Shown here: in pieces, positions 24,152 to 36,800 of the stretch | How the letters are laid out: each line of letters starts with the position of its first letter | Position numbering within the stretch: position 1 is the stretch's first letter | DNA from: Certhia americana | Lineage: Eukaryota; Chordata; Aves; Passeriformes; Certhiidae | Length of the DNA stretch: 64,000 nucleotides | NCBI GenBank assembly: GCA_018697195.1 | Contig: CM031860.1 | Coordinates: 62,450,509-62,514,508, forward strand | Direction: 5' to 3' | Program-made: the position numbers and the translations under genes | Notes under the pieces: generated by a model | Seen by the model: only the letters and a program-made list of their open reading frames with translations | Databases searched by the model: none | Told to the model about the DNA's origin: nothing

Positions 24152-26534
24152 CTGCAATGAAATCATGAAATCATCAGGATGAGAATCAAGCTTTAGGCCA
24201 GTGAGCCATTTTATACCTTTCCCTGTTCTTATTAAGCTTCGCCTGAAATGGAAGAATTTTTTACAAGTGGAATAATACATCTTCTGTGCTGGTGAGCAGA
24301 AACCCATGCAGATTATTTCCTTTAGCAAACTGAACTACCCATCTTCAGATTTTTCTCAGAATCTTCCTTCACTGTCAAGTGTTTCACATACTCCCCTATA
24401 GCTTGAAAATTATCTGCTGAGAAGTCGTATTGGGAATGCAGAACAGACAGACATTTATGTATACATTTCCTTCCCTCAGTTTCTTTTTCCTCGTACGAAC
24501 AATATTCATTATTAATGCAAGTAATCAGGCTCATCCATACACTCTGAGCTTGGCAAAAGGAAGAATTTTTTATGTCCTGACACACAGAATCATACTTTTT
24601 ATCCCATAATCAAAACTGATACCTTTACTGATACTGGGCAGTTACATATCTCTCAAATATTTTCGTTGTTTCTGATGGTTTTGTGCACGTTAAAATAATT
24701 TTAATTTTCATGTGGACTTCTTTATTTCTATTTGTTTGTCTTCCCTGCAGTAAAATATCCATTAGGTAACAGTAAAGTAACTTAGAGATGTGAAGAAACT
24801 CTGTTGAAACCTTGTTCTGTAATACAGGTCCGAAGATCTTGTTCAAAGATCTTTAAATCTACAAAGGCACAGCTTTGGGAAGTCTGAACCTCTAAGACTG
24901 AAGGCTATTTGGATAAGATAAAGACTTGGAGAGACATCTGAATGAGATCTAGAAATCAGACCACATCTCCAGACACGACAGAGCTGCATTTCTGTGGCTT
25001 GGATTCAAGTGGAGGAGCATGTTCTCCCAGCTCAGATATCTCTTCCAAAAAACCCATTCCCAAAGGATTTGTGCCAACTCCATGCATCTGCCCTGGGTTT
25101 TCCAAACAGCAATTCATGTCCCAGTGCACTGTGATATTTAAATCACTAAGGTAAATTTTAGGTTGGGGAATACAGGATATTTTGGAATCATCCAAAATTA
25201 GGTCTCTTTATTCTAATCTTCATTAAAACAAACTTATAAAATTTTAAATATGCTTCCTTGATATTATTCACTGTGCCTGAAGGCATAGCTATCAGTTGGA
25301 AATGATTCATGAATTAGTTCAAATGCCCCCGTCTTTCCAATTTTCCTCCAGTCTCCCCTTGTGGTATTAATCTGTTCTCATCTGCAGTGCACACCCCTGC
25401 CTTAGCGCTGATCCATCTGTTCTGCATAGAACCTATTTCACTTCCAGTTCTGTGCAGCATGGTTTGCATAAATCAGAGTGCCAAAGCCCAAGCAAGAAAA
25501 GAACCCAAGGCTTCAAAGAGTCTTGCAGGCATTTCCTAGTCAAGGTTTTATCATAACTTTGTGATTTTTATTTTCATTTCATAATGAGACAAATGAGTTG
25601 GTCTGTTAGTTAACAGCCTTACAGCCCTCATGTCAGAAACATTCTCCTGAGCTGACATCTTCCAATTAATTTACCATTTTCTGTAGTCACTTCTTTGCAC
25701 ACATGAAGCAAAACACTTTCATCTTCACCAGAAACAACAGCTAAGCAGGATAATATTTAGAATTCATTAACATGAGTGGAAATTACAGACTTTAAAAAAC
25801 AATAAATGATATTAAGTTTAGCAAGAGCCACCTTCCTGTATTGGAACTAAGTGGTTTTTCAGATTGCCCTTACATTTTGTGATTAACATGATGAGAATTC
25901 GTCCCAAGGCTTCAGATGCAACATTTACATTTTTGCATATAGAGATATGTTACTGAAGGGGGCTGGGTGGCATGAGATGGCCATCAAACCATAAAGCAGG
26001 TCTTTGAGTTAGTCTGGAAGGGAACAATGCAGATATAATCAACAAAAATAAAACATTTTTCTTCTCTGTGTCTGCTAATTACTCCTTAAATAGAATCCAA
26101 TGAGATAATATTTGGATGTTGCAAAGCGCCCTGTTTTTCTGAGAAGGATTCAGACACAACCAGAGAAATCATTTTTCCCTTTTTATGTAAAATAGAGTTC
26201 AGTACATTGTTTTGGGTGTTACCATCAACACATGAGCACAAATATAAGTATTACTGCATTAAGTATTGTCCTGGTTTGGCTCTAATTGCACAATTTTGTA
26301 ATATTGACGCCTGACTGGACCAATGAGAAGAGTGGATATGCCTTTTGTAAATACACATCTTAAGACAAAAAAACCCCCGAGAATAGCTCTTTTGGCTTCT
26401 GGCCGTGGAGGAGGCGGCAGGCCGGGTCCGGGCTGGTCCTGGCTTGGCCCGTGTGGCCGGGTCCAGGCTGGCTCCCGGGGCCACACCGAGATTTTCTGTC
26501 TCTGGAGGGGTGGTGAGCGAGCTACTGAGCCCCT

Positions 26535-27110
26535 GCCCCTCACTGGGGAGCTGCCATGCCCCTCACTGGGGAGCTGCCATGCCCCTCACTGGGGAGCTGC
26601 CATGCCCCTCACTGGGGAGCTGCCATGCCCCTCACTGGGGAGCTGCCATGCCCCTCACCTCTTCTTTTATTTTTAGGGAGCTGCAACCATACACTGGGGA
26701 GCGCCATTGTCCTCACCAAAGGGAGCTGCCATGCTCACTGGGGAGCTGCCATGCCTCAATGGGGAGNNNNNNNNNNNNNNNNNNNNNNNNNNNNNNNNNN
26801 NNNNNNNNNNNNNNNNNNNNNNNNNNNNNNNNNNNNNNNNNNNNNNNNNNNNNNNNNNNNNNNNNNNNNNNNNNNNNNNNNNNNNNNNNNNNNNNNNNNN
26901 NNNNNNNNNNNNNNNNNNNNNNNNNNNNNNNNNNNNNNNNNNNNNNNNNNNNNNNNNNNNNNNNNNNNNNNNNNNNNNNNNNNNNNNNNNNNNNNNNNNN
27001 NNNNNNNNNNNNNNNNNNNNNNNNNNNNNNNNNNNNNNNNNNNNNNNNNNNNNNNNNNNNNNNNNNNNNNCCCCTCACTGGGGAGCTGCTGTGCCCCTCA
27101 CTGGGGAGCC
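26535..27110 (+). repeat. 23-bp minisatellite (VNTR), interrupted by assembly gap
   Basis: Five perfect tandem copies of a 23-bp unit (gcccctcactggggagctgc + cat) occupy 26535-26649, with a partial copy to 26658. Degenerate copies follow at 26676-26766 after a short T-rich spacer, and about two more at 27071-27110 after the N gap. Because 23 is not a multiple of 3 and the unit has no stop in any forward frame, all three plus frames stay open and repeat the same 23-residue peptide; this is an artefact of the repeat, not evidence of a gene. Confidence 0.93.
26767..27070. other. Assembly gap (304 N)
   Basis: A run of undetermined bases inside the minisatellite. The array probably caused the assembly to break, so the real length of the array is unknown. 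Confidence 0.99.
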
Positions 27111-27188
27111 CACTGTGCCCTATCCCAGCGGGTGGCTGGGGCTCTTTGTCAGCACGGACAAGCTCTTTCCTGGCACAGCCTGCTGGAC

Positions 27189-27543
27189 TGGGTTGGGATC
27201 AGCGGGAGACAGACCACTCTCAATATGAGAGATCAGTAAGCCTCCACTTTATTTCATTAGTTACGTCTTTTATACAATTCATAATGAAGCTCATACGTAG
27301 CGCAAAAGCAGGCTAATCATTGGCTACTTACAGAAATGTTAACTCCTCTTAGTTTCTCACACTTGTGGTTCAGTGTTAGCATTCTGTTCTCTCTTTATCA
27401 GCTACAATATTCCGTTGTTGTAACGCTTACTTACAAGGACACAGCGTCTTTGTCAGCTAAGCTGAGTCCTAAACTTTGCTAACTCTGCACCTGCAAACTG
27501 ATGTAGATTCACATGTCCCTTATTCTCTAACCATTCTTCCACA
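27189..27543 (-). mobile_element. Solo ERV LTR, minus strand
   Basis: Read on the minus strand, the element starts TGTGGAAGAATGG at 27543, has a CCAAT box at 27323-27319, a TATA-type motif (GTATAAAAG) at 27275-27267, an AATAAA at 27253-27248 and ends ...GATCCCAACCCA at 27189. The TG...CA ends and the order promoter, TATA, poly-A signal are those of a retroviral LTR; the very short TATA-to-AATAAA distance implies a short R region. The 4 bases GGAC flank both ends (27185-27188 and 27544-27547), a candidate target-site duplication. No internal retroviral sequence is attached, hence a solo LTR. It shares the orientation of CTNNA2, so its poly-A signal lies in sense within the intron. Confidence 0.7.
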
Positions 27544-27890
27544 GGACAGTACCAGACAGAGACTGTAGTAGCACTGGGAGCTTAACAGAGAGCGGCCATG
27601 GGGCCAGGAGCAACCATTCCACCACCATTGCAGACCAGGAGCAGCCACGTGGCTGGGATAGGAGCAGCCAGAGCGGTCCCACACAGCCACCTCGGCATGG
27701 CTGGCAATGAACTTTATTTGCTCAGATGCTTTAAGCCAGCTTTACTATGAACAGAAGGATAAAATTGTCAGTGACAGCTCTTCCTGTTTTTAACACTCCG
27801 GCAAAGTCAGGCTGACACGGTTCACATGGTGCTGACAGAGACCACGTGGCCAACAGAGGGGCATAGCCAGCCATGTTCCCAGTGCAGAGC
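27544..27890. other. GC-rich continuation of the LTR-like element
   Basis: Right of the solo LTR the sequence stays GC- and CpG-enriched (ggagcagccacgtggctggg, cacctcggcatggctgg) until about 27890, unlike the rest of the intron. It probably belongs to the same element as 26267-27188, now split by the solo LTR. The family is not recognised. Confidence 0.35.
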
Positions 27891-27893
27891 TTG

Positions 27894-27950
27894 GACCAGA
27901 TAAACCTTATATAGACCAGATAAACTTTATATATATATATATAATAGTTT
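27894..27950 (+). repeat. 20-bp tandem duplication plus (AT)n
   Basis: gaccagataaaccttatata (27894-27913) is repeated at 27914-27933 with one change (c to t), and the second copy runs into a short AT microsatellite. Confidence 0.9.
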
Positions 27951-30900
27951 AGAACACTGTTTCAATTAATAGTAAAACTTGAGAACAAATGACTTTACAG
28001 ACACCATTTCTCTCCTGAATTAAGAAAAGGAAAAAAGGTGAACACATAGAAACAATAACATGGGACTCTGAGGTCAGTAAAGAAAGAGTTAATTTTACAT
28101 GGAAGGGATTGAAGTGATGCTTTGAAATGTAGTTAAAATTCTTTTGCAAAGCTATGGTGAAGATATATTTAGTATCTCAAACTTTTGGGTTATTTTCTTG
28201 TGACTCATGGAAATGCATTGGGGGGATGTTGCACTTTAGCACAGCTGTGAGCCCAGGCACCAGTTGCTGAAATTCGAACAGAGAGAAATAAGGAACCTTG
28301 CCCTAGAGGTAGTAGTAAAAAACTTCTAGTCCCAGAGATAGACTAAGAGAACTTCTGCTTTATGCTAAAACAGCTCATCCTTGAAATAACACCCCAATAA
28401 ATTAAAATAGCCCATGAAAACAGCTGTAAAAAAGCTGTGAAACATGGGAAGGACTTTCACACTGCAAACAGATTTTTTCTATGTCCCGACTGGCGGATTT
28501 GCTGTGACATTAAAGCCACGAGAAAACTCTTTTCTTGTGGAAAAGTCTCCATAGACATAGGCAAGAAAAACTCTTCTCCCTAAGTGAACTGAAAAAACTC
28601 TTTCAAAAATAGTAAACTGACTAGAAGTCCCAAGTTCCATCTCTTTACATTGTCAGTAGAAAAGAAAGAAGTGTGGAGAGGGAGAAAAAAGGTATCCTGA
28701 AGGTTTTATTCTGATATTCTTATTATGTTCCTTTTAATTCTGTTAATAAAGTTTTCTTTATACCCATTCAAGTTTAAACATGCTTTGTTTTTCTACTAAT
28801 CCTATCTCACAGCAAAAAATAAACCCCACACAAATATATATCAAAGAGCATTACAGTTGTCTGTTTAAGAGAAAAAAGGATACACATCAGGTATAAATTT
28901 ACTAGTTTCTGTGGTATATTTCAAGCCTCGCATAAATACAGCCCTGTACCATCAGCAGTCAGGCAGCAATATTCCACAATCCAACAGGGAGACTGCCAGC
29001 CTGCACCACAGAGAGATCTGATTATGTCAAATAAACACAGAGATAAGAAAATTCCACAATGACAGATGCAATCTGGATAAAACTGAATTCAGCACTACAA
29101 ACCTATGACTTTACCCAAAACTTTAATTTTAAAAGATGGCAAGAACTAGCCTTTACTTGCTCAAGCCTGAGTTTCAGTGTGTGAGCATGGATCTGTGAAA
29201 AAACACAAGCTTTAGGAGCACTCAATCACCAGGTACCTCACTTTTTAATTACTTTGGTTGACTTTGCTATCAAATACACAATCAAGTCACCATCAATTAA
29301 TATTCTTGGCACAGCAAGGTCCACCTGCATGTTCTACTTGATAGAAACCACAACGTAATTCCCCCTGCTTTAGCTTACTATAAATTCAGCAACTTCCAAT
29401 ATTTTTCTTACCTAAAACTATGAATAAGAAAAAATAAGACACAATTGCACCCCACTTAGCTGAGACATTTGGATTAGGTGCCAAACTGATCCCTTGGACA
29501 ATGGATAAAAAAAGGGAGGCCCTTCCAAGGGCTGTTCCAGGTGCCTGGTTGACTCATCCATCCTCTGGATGTGTCTGGTTTATTACAGCTGCCCCTGGTG
29601 ACTGTAGAAAAAGGTATTAGTGAAACAAAAGATATTTAATTGGAGCACTATAACTTGTTTTGCATGGGTATATTTAAGGGAACATGTTTTGTGAAGAACA
29701 CAGGCACTTTTGCGGGTGGGAATTTCTTTTATGTGCCACTCCTGGGCTGGATGGAGCAGAGAGCTTGGAAAGGAAAAAAAAAAAAGGCTGTGTATTAGTG
29801 CAGCTGCCAATTTACCAAAACTTTGATTTGAAGCCTTTACCTTTGCACTTCAAATGCTCTGTCTCCACCAAAGCATTGAAGGAGAAGTTTCCTGAGAGGC
29901 GATGGAAGCAACCAGGTAGTTAATTTATCTTTCTTTTTTTCAAAACTGTTTACTAAGTTCCTTGAGCACACTGAACTCTCTGAGTGCCTACACAGAATTT
30001 AAGATTGTATTGAGATCAATGTGAACTGTCTGAAAAGTATTTATATCAAGGAAGACATTTTAAATACCAAAATCAATGAAGTGTGAATCATTCTCAAAAA
30101 TAAATGGAGAACTTAATAACAGTGAAACTGCTGTGTAGATGAACATTATTGTCCAGAATTTCAGGTCTGCTAAGCTGCTCTTATACCATCAAAACAATTG
30201 CTGAACACCTTAAACCTGTCCTGCAAGAGCATGGAAAGGTAATGAGCAAGAAGATAAACATCGAGCTCCAGTGATGCTGTATTTTTGTGTAATCACCAAA
30301 TCCACTGAACCAATCCTAGAACTGGGGATGTGAAAAAGCAAGAACCAACTCCTCCATATTAATTTCTATCAGTGGCACTTTCTGCACCTTGCCAGTATCT
30401 ATTTTTAATCATGCAAGGAGTTTCATTAGTTTCAACTATTTAAAATACATACAGAACCAGTTCCTCCTATAATTTTTTTTTTTTATTTCAGCCTCAATTT
30501 CCTGCTGGATAACAGACTGGGGTGGAGAATGACTTTGTTTCTAATGCAAATTTTTATTACTCTTCGTGGTGACCTTAGGACAGGAAAACGTTTTTTCTGC
30601 CAAAAAATTGCACTCTAAACTACAAAAGTAATCAAGGATCTTTCATATCAATTTATTTCACTGATTAAAATCAAGTGTAGTTACCTTTCATTGTGGTTTA
30701 AATGAGGCTATTTCCATTTTTGAGTTGAGCTCTTTGTATTATTAAAGGTAACTATGACTGTCAAGATGTACTGTGCTCTTCTGACTACCAAAATCCATTG
30801 TCTTCTGGTTCAAAATTAAATTCAAAGATTTAACACAGCCATGTGGAATTCAACCTAAGTGAAAATGTCCAAAAGAAAAATCTATTGCTTAGAGCAAAAT

Positions 30901-33155
30901 TTAAAAAAAGGAAGCAGTACAATCTACAGCAAAAAGAGCAACAGCAACACAAAAGCTGTAGAATATCCCATTTTTTAACATTTTCCTTTTATTCTTTTTT
31001 TTTCTCACCATAACTTGTTTAAAAGAAATGATACTGAAAAGGCTCTGTTCAGTTTTCCCAATCATTTAACCATTCAAAGGTAGAGAATGAAATCTATTTC
31101 TATCTTAGTTTTTTAGTTTCCCTTTTTTTTTTGTAATTATGTGATTTCTTAAATAGTTTTAGTAATTTTTTCTGTTTATGTAATATATGCTTTCACTGTA
31201 ATTAACAGGCAGAAGTAAAAGGAAGGGAAAAAACTGCAAGAAAATATTTTTATTTAGGAAAATGCAGAGTAATTTACACAAACCCAAGACTGGTAAACTT
31301 ATATGTCTACACCACACATTTGAGAAGCTGAAAGTTTTTGAGTGATTCAGCTTGAGTTGAAGGTAGTTTAAGAGAAAATTCTGCAGCACTCACAGGGGAC
31401 TAAAGGCAAGCAAATAATCAATTACCATGTTCAGCTGATGAGACATAACTTGCTGAGCTGTGGTATCTCAACTATTTGTAATTATTTATCCATTCCCTTA
31501 ATAATTTATCCAGATATTGTTTCAATCTCTGAATCTTTCAAAATTCTGACATAAATTAATGTTGGTACTGCTGTAGGCAGCCCAGTGATATTCATGGAGC
31601 CACAAATAAGAGATTTTTTTCTAAAGGAGAGCAGAGTTGAAGCCAAGTTACCCAAGATCTTCAACTTATTTATCCTTGCTGTATTCACTCAAGCATTTTA
31701 TTATGAGCAAAACTCTATTTATCACTAGACAGGATGTTTTTGCACATACACAAACAAGTGCCAAAAAAATCAAAATGTCACTGAGAGTACACATTGCAGC
31801 AGATTCCTGTTTTTCGTCATGCACTGCAGTGCCAGCTTGTACTGCCACGAAAATATTAGACTATGGCCTCTCCCTCACAGCCTGGTCCATATGGCATGGG
31901 GGGAACATCATACTGGATAATATGGCAAATTTTCCCTCATTTATATTAACCAGTCACTTCTCTGAATCAGAGATGGATTTTTAAGTTCCCCTGTACATAT
32001 ATTCACATCTATTAAATAACCTAACTGCATGCAAAGCAGTAAAAAAAAAAAAGCATTTCTTTTATAAATTAATAATGACCTGATTTACCAAGTTTGATGT
32101 TTGCTTTGAAAATTTCTAGCACCAAATCCTGAACATATTTAACATGAACTGCTCAGACATTTACAATATGTATCTAAGGAGACTGGGACCAGCAGGATGG
32201 TAGAAAGCTACAGAGCACGTCAAGCACAACACTTGAATGTTTTATTTCATGTCTTATATGCTGCCCACTGAACCTATGAAAACCTCTTTTCACTCACAAA
32301 AGGTCAACAGCATTTTCTCTCGTACTCACTACAGGAATGAGGCTTTTCCACTCCCTTCAGACTTGCTCTGCACCAGATTTAGTTGGAAGAGCTTTAAAAG
32401 ATTTCTGGTTTTGGTAATGTTCCAAGTACCTCAGACTTCAATAAATTCAGCAGGTCTTCGTCTGAGATTTTTGAAGGAAACCTAAGAGTGTTGGAAGCCT
32501 CATGTGTACAAAGAGCTCAACTCTAAATGAAAAGATCCTAATTTTAGACTTTCAATGAAGTGTTGTTAAATCATTCTGAATCTCCTTCATTTTCCAGGAT
32601 CATTCGGATGCATGCCACAATTATGGCCCATAGGATGGAATAAAAGGAGATCCAAAATGAAGTACCTTGAAAAGTCCTTCTACTTAATTACTTTCATAAC
32701 TGAAAAAAAGCCAGGATTGGCTCATGTTCAATTACAGAGTTGCCAGTGAAGAATAGAAAAAGGTATCATATTATGTTTGATCCTTTAACTTTTAATATTA
32801 GACAATAATAATGATTTCAGGCATGAATAAAAAAAAATTAGTAGAAGTAAATACTGTCTCTTCTTTTCTTTCCTTTCTCTTTATATATGGAATTTGACCA
32901 TAAAACTCTGTAATCCTGAAACAGGTCAAGTTTTTACACCACAGTGATAAGCCTCAACTGTGATAAATGTGCTTGACTGCAAACTCCCTACTGTGTCTAA
33001 AGACCTTCTAGAAGAAGAGTGGGACAGTCTCTGATTTTAGACCATTCTTCTAGATCATTGTGATTTCTCAGCAAGATCATCCCAAGAATTATGTATGGAA
33101 AATAGGAGAAAGAAAACGAATTAAAGAAAGAAAGAGGTCTCAGGGCATTTCTCCA

Positions 33156-33158
<3 letters not shown>

Positions 33159-33186
<28 letters not shown>

Positions 33187-33187
33187 G
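33159..33187. repeat. (AAT)n microsatellite
   Basis: About nine tandem AAT units just upstream of a G/T-rich tract. Confidence 0.96.
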
Positions 33188-33208
33188 TAATGGAAATTAC
33201 TTTAGTTT

Positions 33209-33290
33209 CAGGGTTTTTTGTTTTGGTTTGGTTTTTTTGTGGGGTTTTTTTGATTTTTTGGGTTATTTTGGGTTTTGGGGTTTTTTTACT
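33209..33290 (+). repeat. G/T-rich tract with repeated G runs
   Basis: An 80-bp stretch made almost only of G and T. It has G runs at 33211-33213, 33241-33244, 33260-33262, 33270-33272 and 33277-33280, separated by T runs. Confidence 0.9.
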
Positions 33291-35129
33291 TTCCATCTTT
33301 TTTCAAGGTTTCAGTTTTACTTTACTTTGATTTGTAAAATTATTCAAGCAATGCTGTTGGACACTTGCAGTGGAGCATTGTGCAGAACTATCAACTGCAT
33401 TCTCAGCTGGAACCATTAAGCTTGACAAGTCCTACCTGAAGATCAAATCTCACAATTAAAAATCCAGGCCCATATCTGTCAAGAGTTCTCTGTTCCACTG
33501 CATCTCTAAAAAGCTTGAAATTCAAAGACTTTAAAAAGTGGGTGTAGTTGTTAATCCCCAGAGCTGAAACCAGTGGAAATGCTTTGTGCTGTGACTGAAA
33601 ACTCCCTTAAGAATTATGGATGATCCTCCCTTGTTTTCTTAAGGTTTCTTAAGGTTCTCCCTTGTTTGTGAGCCAATCAGCTGAACTAGAACTAAATGAT
33701 ACAAGCAGTGGGGAGCCCAGAGATGAGGGCAGAAGGAAAGGGGTTCCCTCCTGAGGTTCACTCCCCAGGAGCTGGGAAGTGAGCTGGGCACTCAGCTTCC
33801 TCCTTTCAACAATTTGCTCACTACCTCAATGCAATTTCTGAATTTTCTCTCTATACATGTGCACCCACTGCTGAAGAAATAAACAGCAAACAGCTGGAGT
33901 AAGCCAAGAAGAAGAACAGGACTTAGCAGATTTGTACTTTAATTTGAACTGGCTTTCAGCAATATAAGACATGAAATAAAACATTGCATTGATAGAATGA
34001 TAGATTTTCTCCTACAAGAAAGCTGCTTGTAAAGATGCAGGGGATCTGTTCCCTTTTGTACATCTCTTCAGGTGGATCATGGAGTAGATATCCTGTTCTA
34101 AACCATGCCACTCACATGATTGCTGATAGACTACCTAAAACCAATTAATTTAATTTACTGACTTTCTGAGTTACAGGTAAAACTGTATTTTACATCATAT
34201 TGGTATACGCTTTTTTCTTCCTTTCACAGAAAGCAAAGATAAAATGCCCAGCTACAAGAATTCTTTTTGTAGAGGTCAGAGACCAGAGACACATCTCAGT
34301 GCTTTTTCACCTCTGTTAGCAGGATTGGGTTATTTTTCTATTTAATTTGATAACAGGTAGAAGATTTCAGACACTATTCGTCCATTACTATTCACAGTGA
34401 AACACCAGAGGAAGAATGCAGAGGAACACAAAAAAAAAAACTACAGCTCTATCTCTGAAATGTCAGAGACACATCCTCACAGACAACAGAACCTTTACCC
34501 AACAGTAACTGTTACGTTCCAAAGAGTGCAAAATGGCCAAAAGGATTTCTTAGTCTGGTACATCAACAAGACTCTGGAAATTTTGTGTATTAATCCTTTC
34601 TGGTCAATTTGCAACCAAGACCACTGCTGCTAAAACTCATCATGAATTATGAGCAATGTATCCTGAAATGTCCAAGGAGCAAGAGGCAGTTGGTGTCCTA
34701 TGGAAACAAGATTTACAACACTGCAATGTGTCTGAGTTGATCCCATAAAGCAATTTTGACAACATACCCCTGGCAGTGCTGTAATTAATATATATTAATA
34801 GCAAGTAGTTACCAAAGAAATACATCTATCTAATAACAGTCCACTATTTTGGCAAACTGCTCAGTGACCCTGGGACATGGATGCATGCCTGACTAGGCTG
34901 TGATAATTAAACGTTAGTTATATTATCAGGGAGCTGTATTTTGACAGCTGTTGCAGAAAAAGAGGGGACTGTATTGGAACTCAGAAAAGTTCAAGACATT
35001 AACAGAAGCTCTGAAGGCATTGACACTGTGATATCAAATACCCCAGGGTATAAACAAAGCACAAATTATAATCACTGATCCCTAAAGAAACATAACTTGC
35101 AAGTTGGATAGAACCAACTTTATTTAGCT

Positions 35130-35835
35130 GACCAATGTGGATGGAACTGAACTTGGCAGGGGATGCAAAGAATCATAAATAAGAAGGGCTTGTAGAGGTA
35201 CATGAGCCAGAAAAGGAAAGTCACAGAAAATGCATTCCCACTGACAAGCAAGACTGGCAAATTGGCAACAGCACATGAGAAGAAATTGAGGTATGCAACT
35301 TTTTTGCCTCAATGTTCAATAGCAACCTCTCCTCCCAGAGAAATGAGGTTTGAGACCACCTGAGGAACCCAAACATGAACAAGTCTATGACATCCAACGA
35401 GAGGCATCCCAGAGTCCTGAGGGAATTGGCTGATGCAGTTGCCCAGCGACTCTCCACGATATTCACCAAGTCATGGCAGTCAGGGGAAGTCCCAGGTGGC
35501 TGGAAAAAGGGAAACATTGCTCCCATCTTTAAAAAGGGTTAAAAGGAGGACCCTGGGAGCTACCACCCTGTCAGCCTCACCTCTCTGCCTGAGGAAATCC
35601 TGGAACAGATCCTCCTAGAAGCTCTGCTAAGGCACATGGAGAACAGGGAGGTGATTCAGGACAGCTAGCACAGCTTCACCAGTGACCAGCAGGCTGAGGG
35701 AGATGCCTTTGCCCCTCTACCCTGTTCAGGTGAGATCACACCTGCAGAGCTCAGCACAGAGGAGATGTGGACTGCTGGGGTGGGCCCAGAGGAGAGCACA
35801 GAAACAATCAGAGGGCTGATTTCCTTCCTAGGGGT
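35130..35835 (+). pseudogene. CR1 LINE reverse-transcriptase region, decayed, plus strand
   Basis: Conceptual reading with frame changes recovers CR1 ORF2 landmarks in order: a NKKGL-like segment (about 35180), a FA..VF-like segment (35300), a WQSGEVPGGWKKGNIAPIFK-like segment (35470-35532), a [24 protein letters not shown] segment (35550-35605) and a [15 protein letters not shown] segment (35633-35665). In-frame stops (for example after IFKKG and after QDS) and frameshifts make it non-functional. From about 35700 it jumps to a downstream CR1 region (tgagatcacacctgcagagc ... cagaggagagcacagaa ... atcagagggctg), so an internal deletion is likely. It is the only CR1 copy in the window in plus orientation, antisense to CTNNA2, and the only one retaining coding sequence. 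There is no trace of an intact RT active site. Confidence 0.85.
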
Positions 35836-36800
35836 GAGTGAAGAAATTTAATTTGGAGTGGTATTTTAAAGGCTCACAAAATGCCATTCAGAGAAACACT
35901 GATTTTACATGAACCCAATTTTTGTGCATGAATAGTTTATGAAATGTTTTTACAATAACTTAGTAATGGCTCAACAGGAATGCAAAACTAAGTCATCTGC
36001 CCAGAACCAGAATGTGTAGACAAGGCAACAGAACTGGATGTTCCCTTTCCCATTCCTCCTGTCAGCTTTAACCCTGGCATGGAGAGAGCTCATTGGCTCA
36101 AAACATCATTTAGTTTACTTGTCTGCTTAGCAGCCCTTTTTTCAGCTAATAAATCAACTTTTCTCTCAGAGAAGTGATATTTATGCTAATGATCCTTACA
36201 ATAAGACTGTCTGACACCAAAAAACAAATATCCAAACTATTTTGCAGAAAAGCTGTATGTTGATGTGAGATGTTTTCCAAGTTTTGTATTATAAAAAACT
36301 CATCAATCCAATTTTCCTGACTTTCTGTCCTGTCACTGTCCATCCTTATTGTATGACCAGAAAAAAGAGATTTCTTAAATTTAGTTGTTTACCAGTAGCT
36401 GCATTTATATCAGTAAGGTAACATGGACCTGAGCACTTGGACACATTCATCTCCCTTTTTCAACTACAAGCATAATCTTAGGCAGAGTTTTACCCTAAAT
36501 TACCTCTTCTGTATTATGCATGCTCTCTCTCATATCTATTAATAAGATGTTGGCCAAAAAGATGCCACTGAGAAACCTCGATGTGTTCTTAAAGCTATGA
36601 CAATGGGGTGAGAAAAACCTCTTCTTTATTAGGTCTCTCTCCTCATTTGAAATGGAGAATACATAAAAAAACGCCCCACAGTATTAATTATTCAATGTGC
36701 TGGGACACATATCCTCAAATTATTATTTCTCCTAATTTAAGACTGCACTCTTAGGGGCGTTTGCATAGAATTTTGGTTTTGTTCTAGTAAACGTGGAAAT

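Larger units (their letters stand above)
26267..27188 (+). mobile_element. GC-rich ERV LTR-like element, left part
   Basis: At 26267 the sequence switches from AT-rich intron to TGTCCTGGTTTGGCTC, the start I associate with several songbird ERV LTRs, with a CCAAT box (ggaccaatgagaag, about 26320) and a TA-rich stretch downstream. From about 26400 it becomes strongly GC-rich with many CpGs, then enters a 23-bp minisatellite and an assembly gap, and continues to 27188. The family is uncertain: the start motif and composition are seen, but the LTR assignment is inference from memory, and the right boundary is obscured by the nested LTR at 27189-27543; related GC-rich sequence seems to resume at 27544-27890. 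Confidence 0.4.

Noticed and set aside
26405..27316. Long plus-strand open frames (303, 227 and 173 codons) across the minisatellite
   Set aside because: They consist of the 23-bp repeat plus the N gap and are open only because the unit lacks stops; no domain is present.
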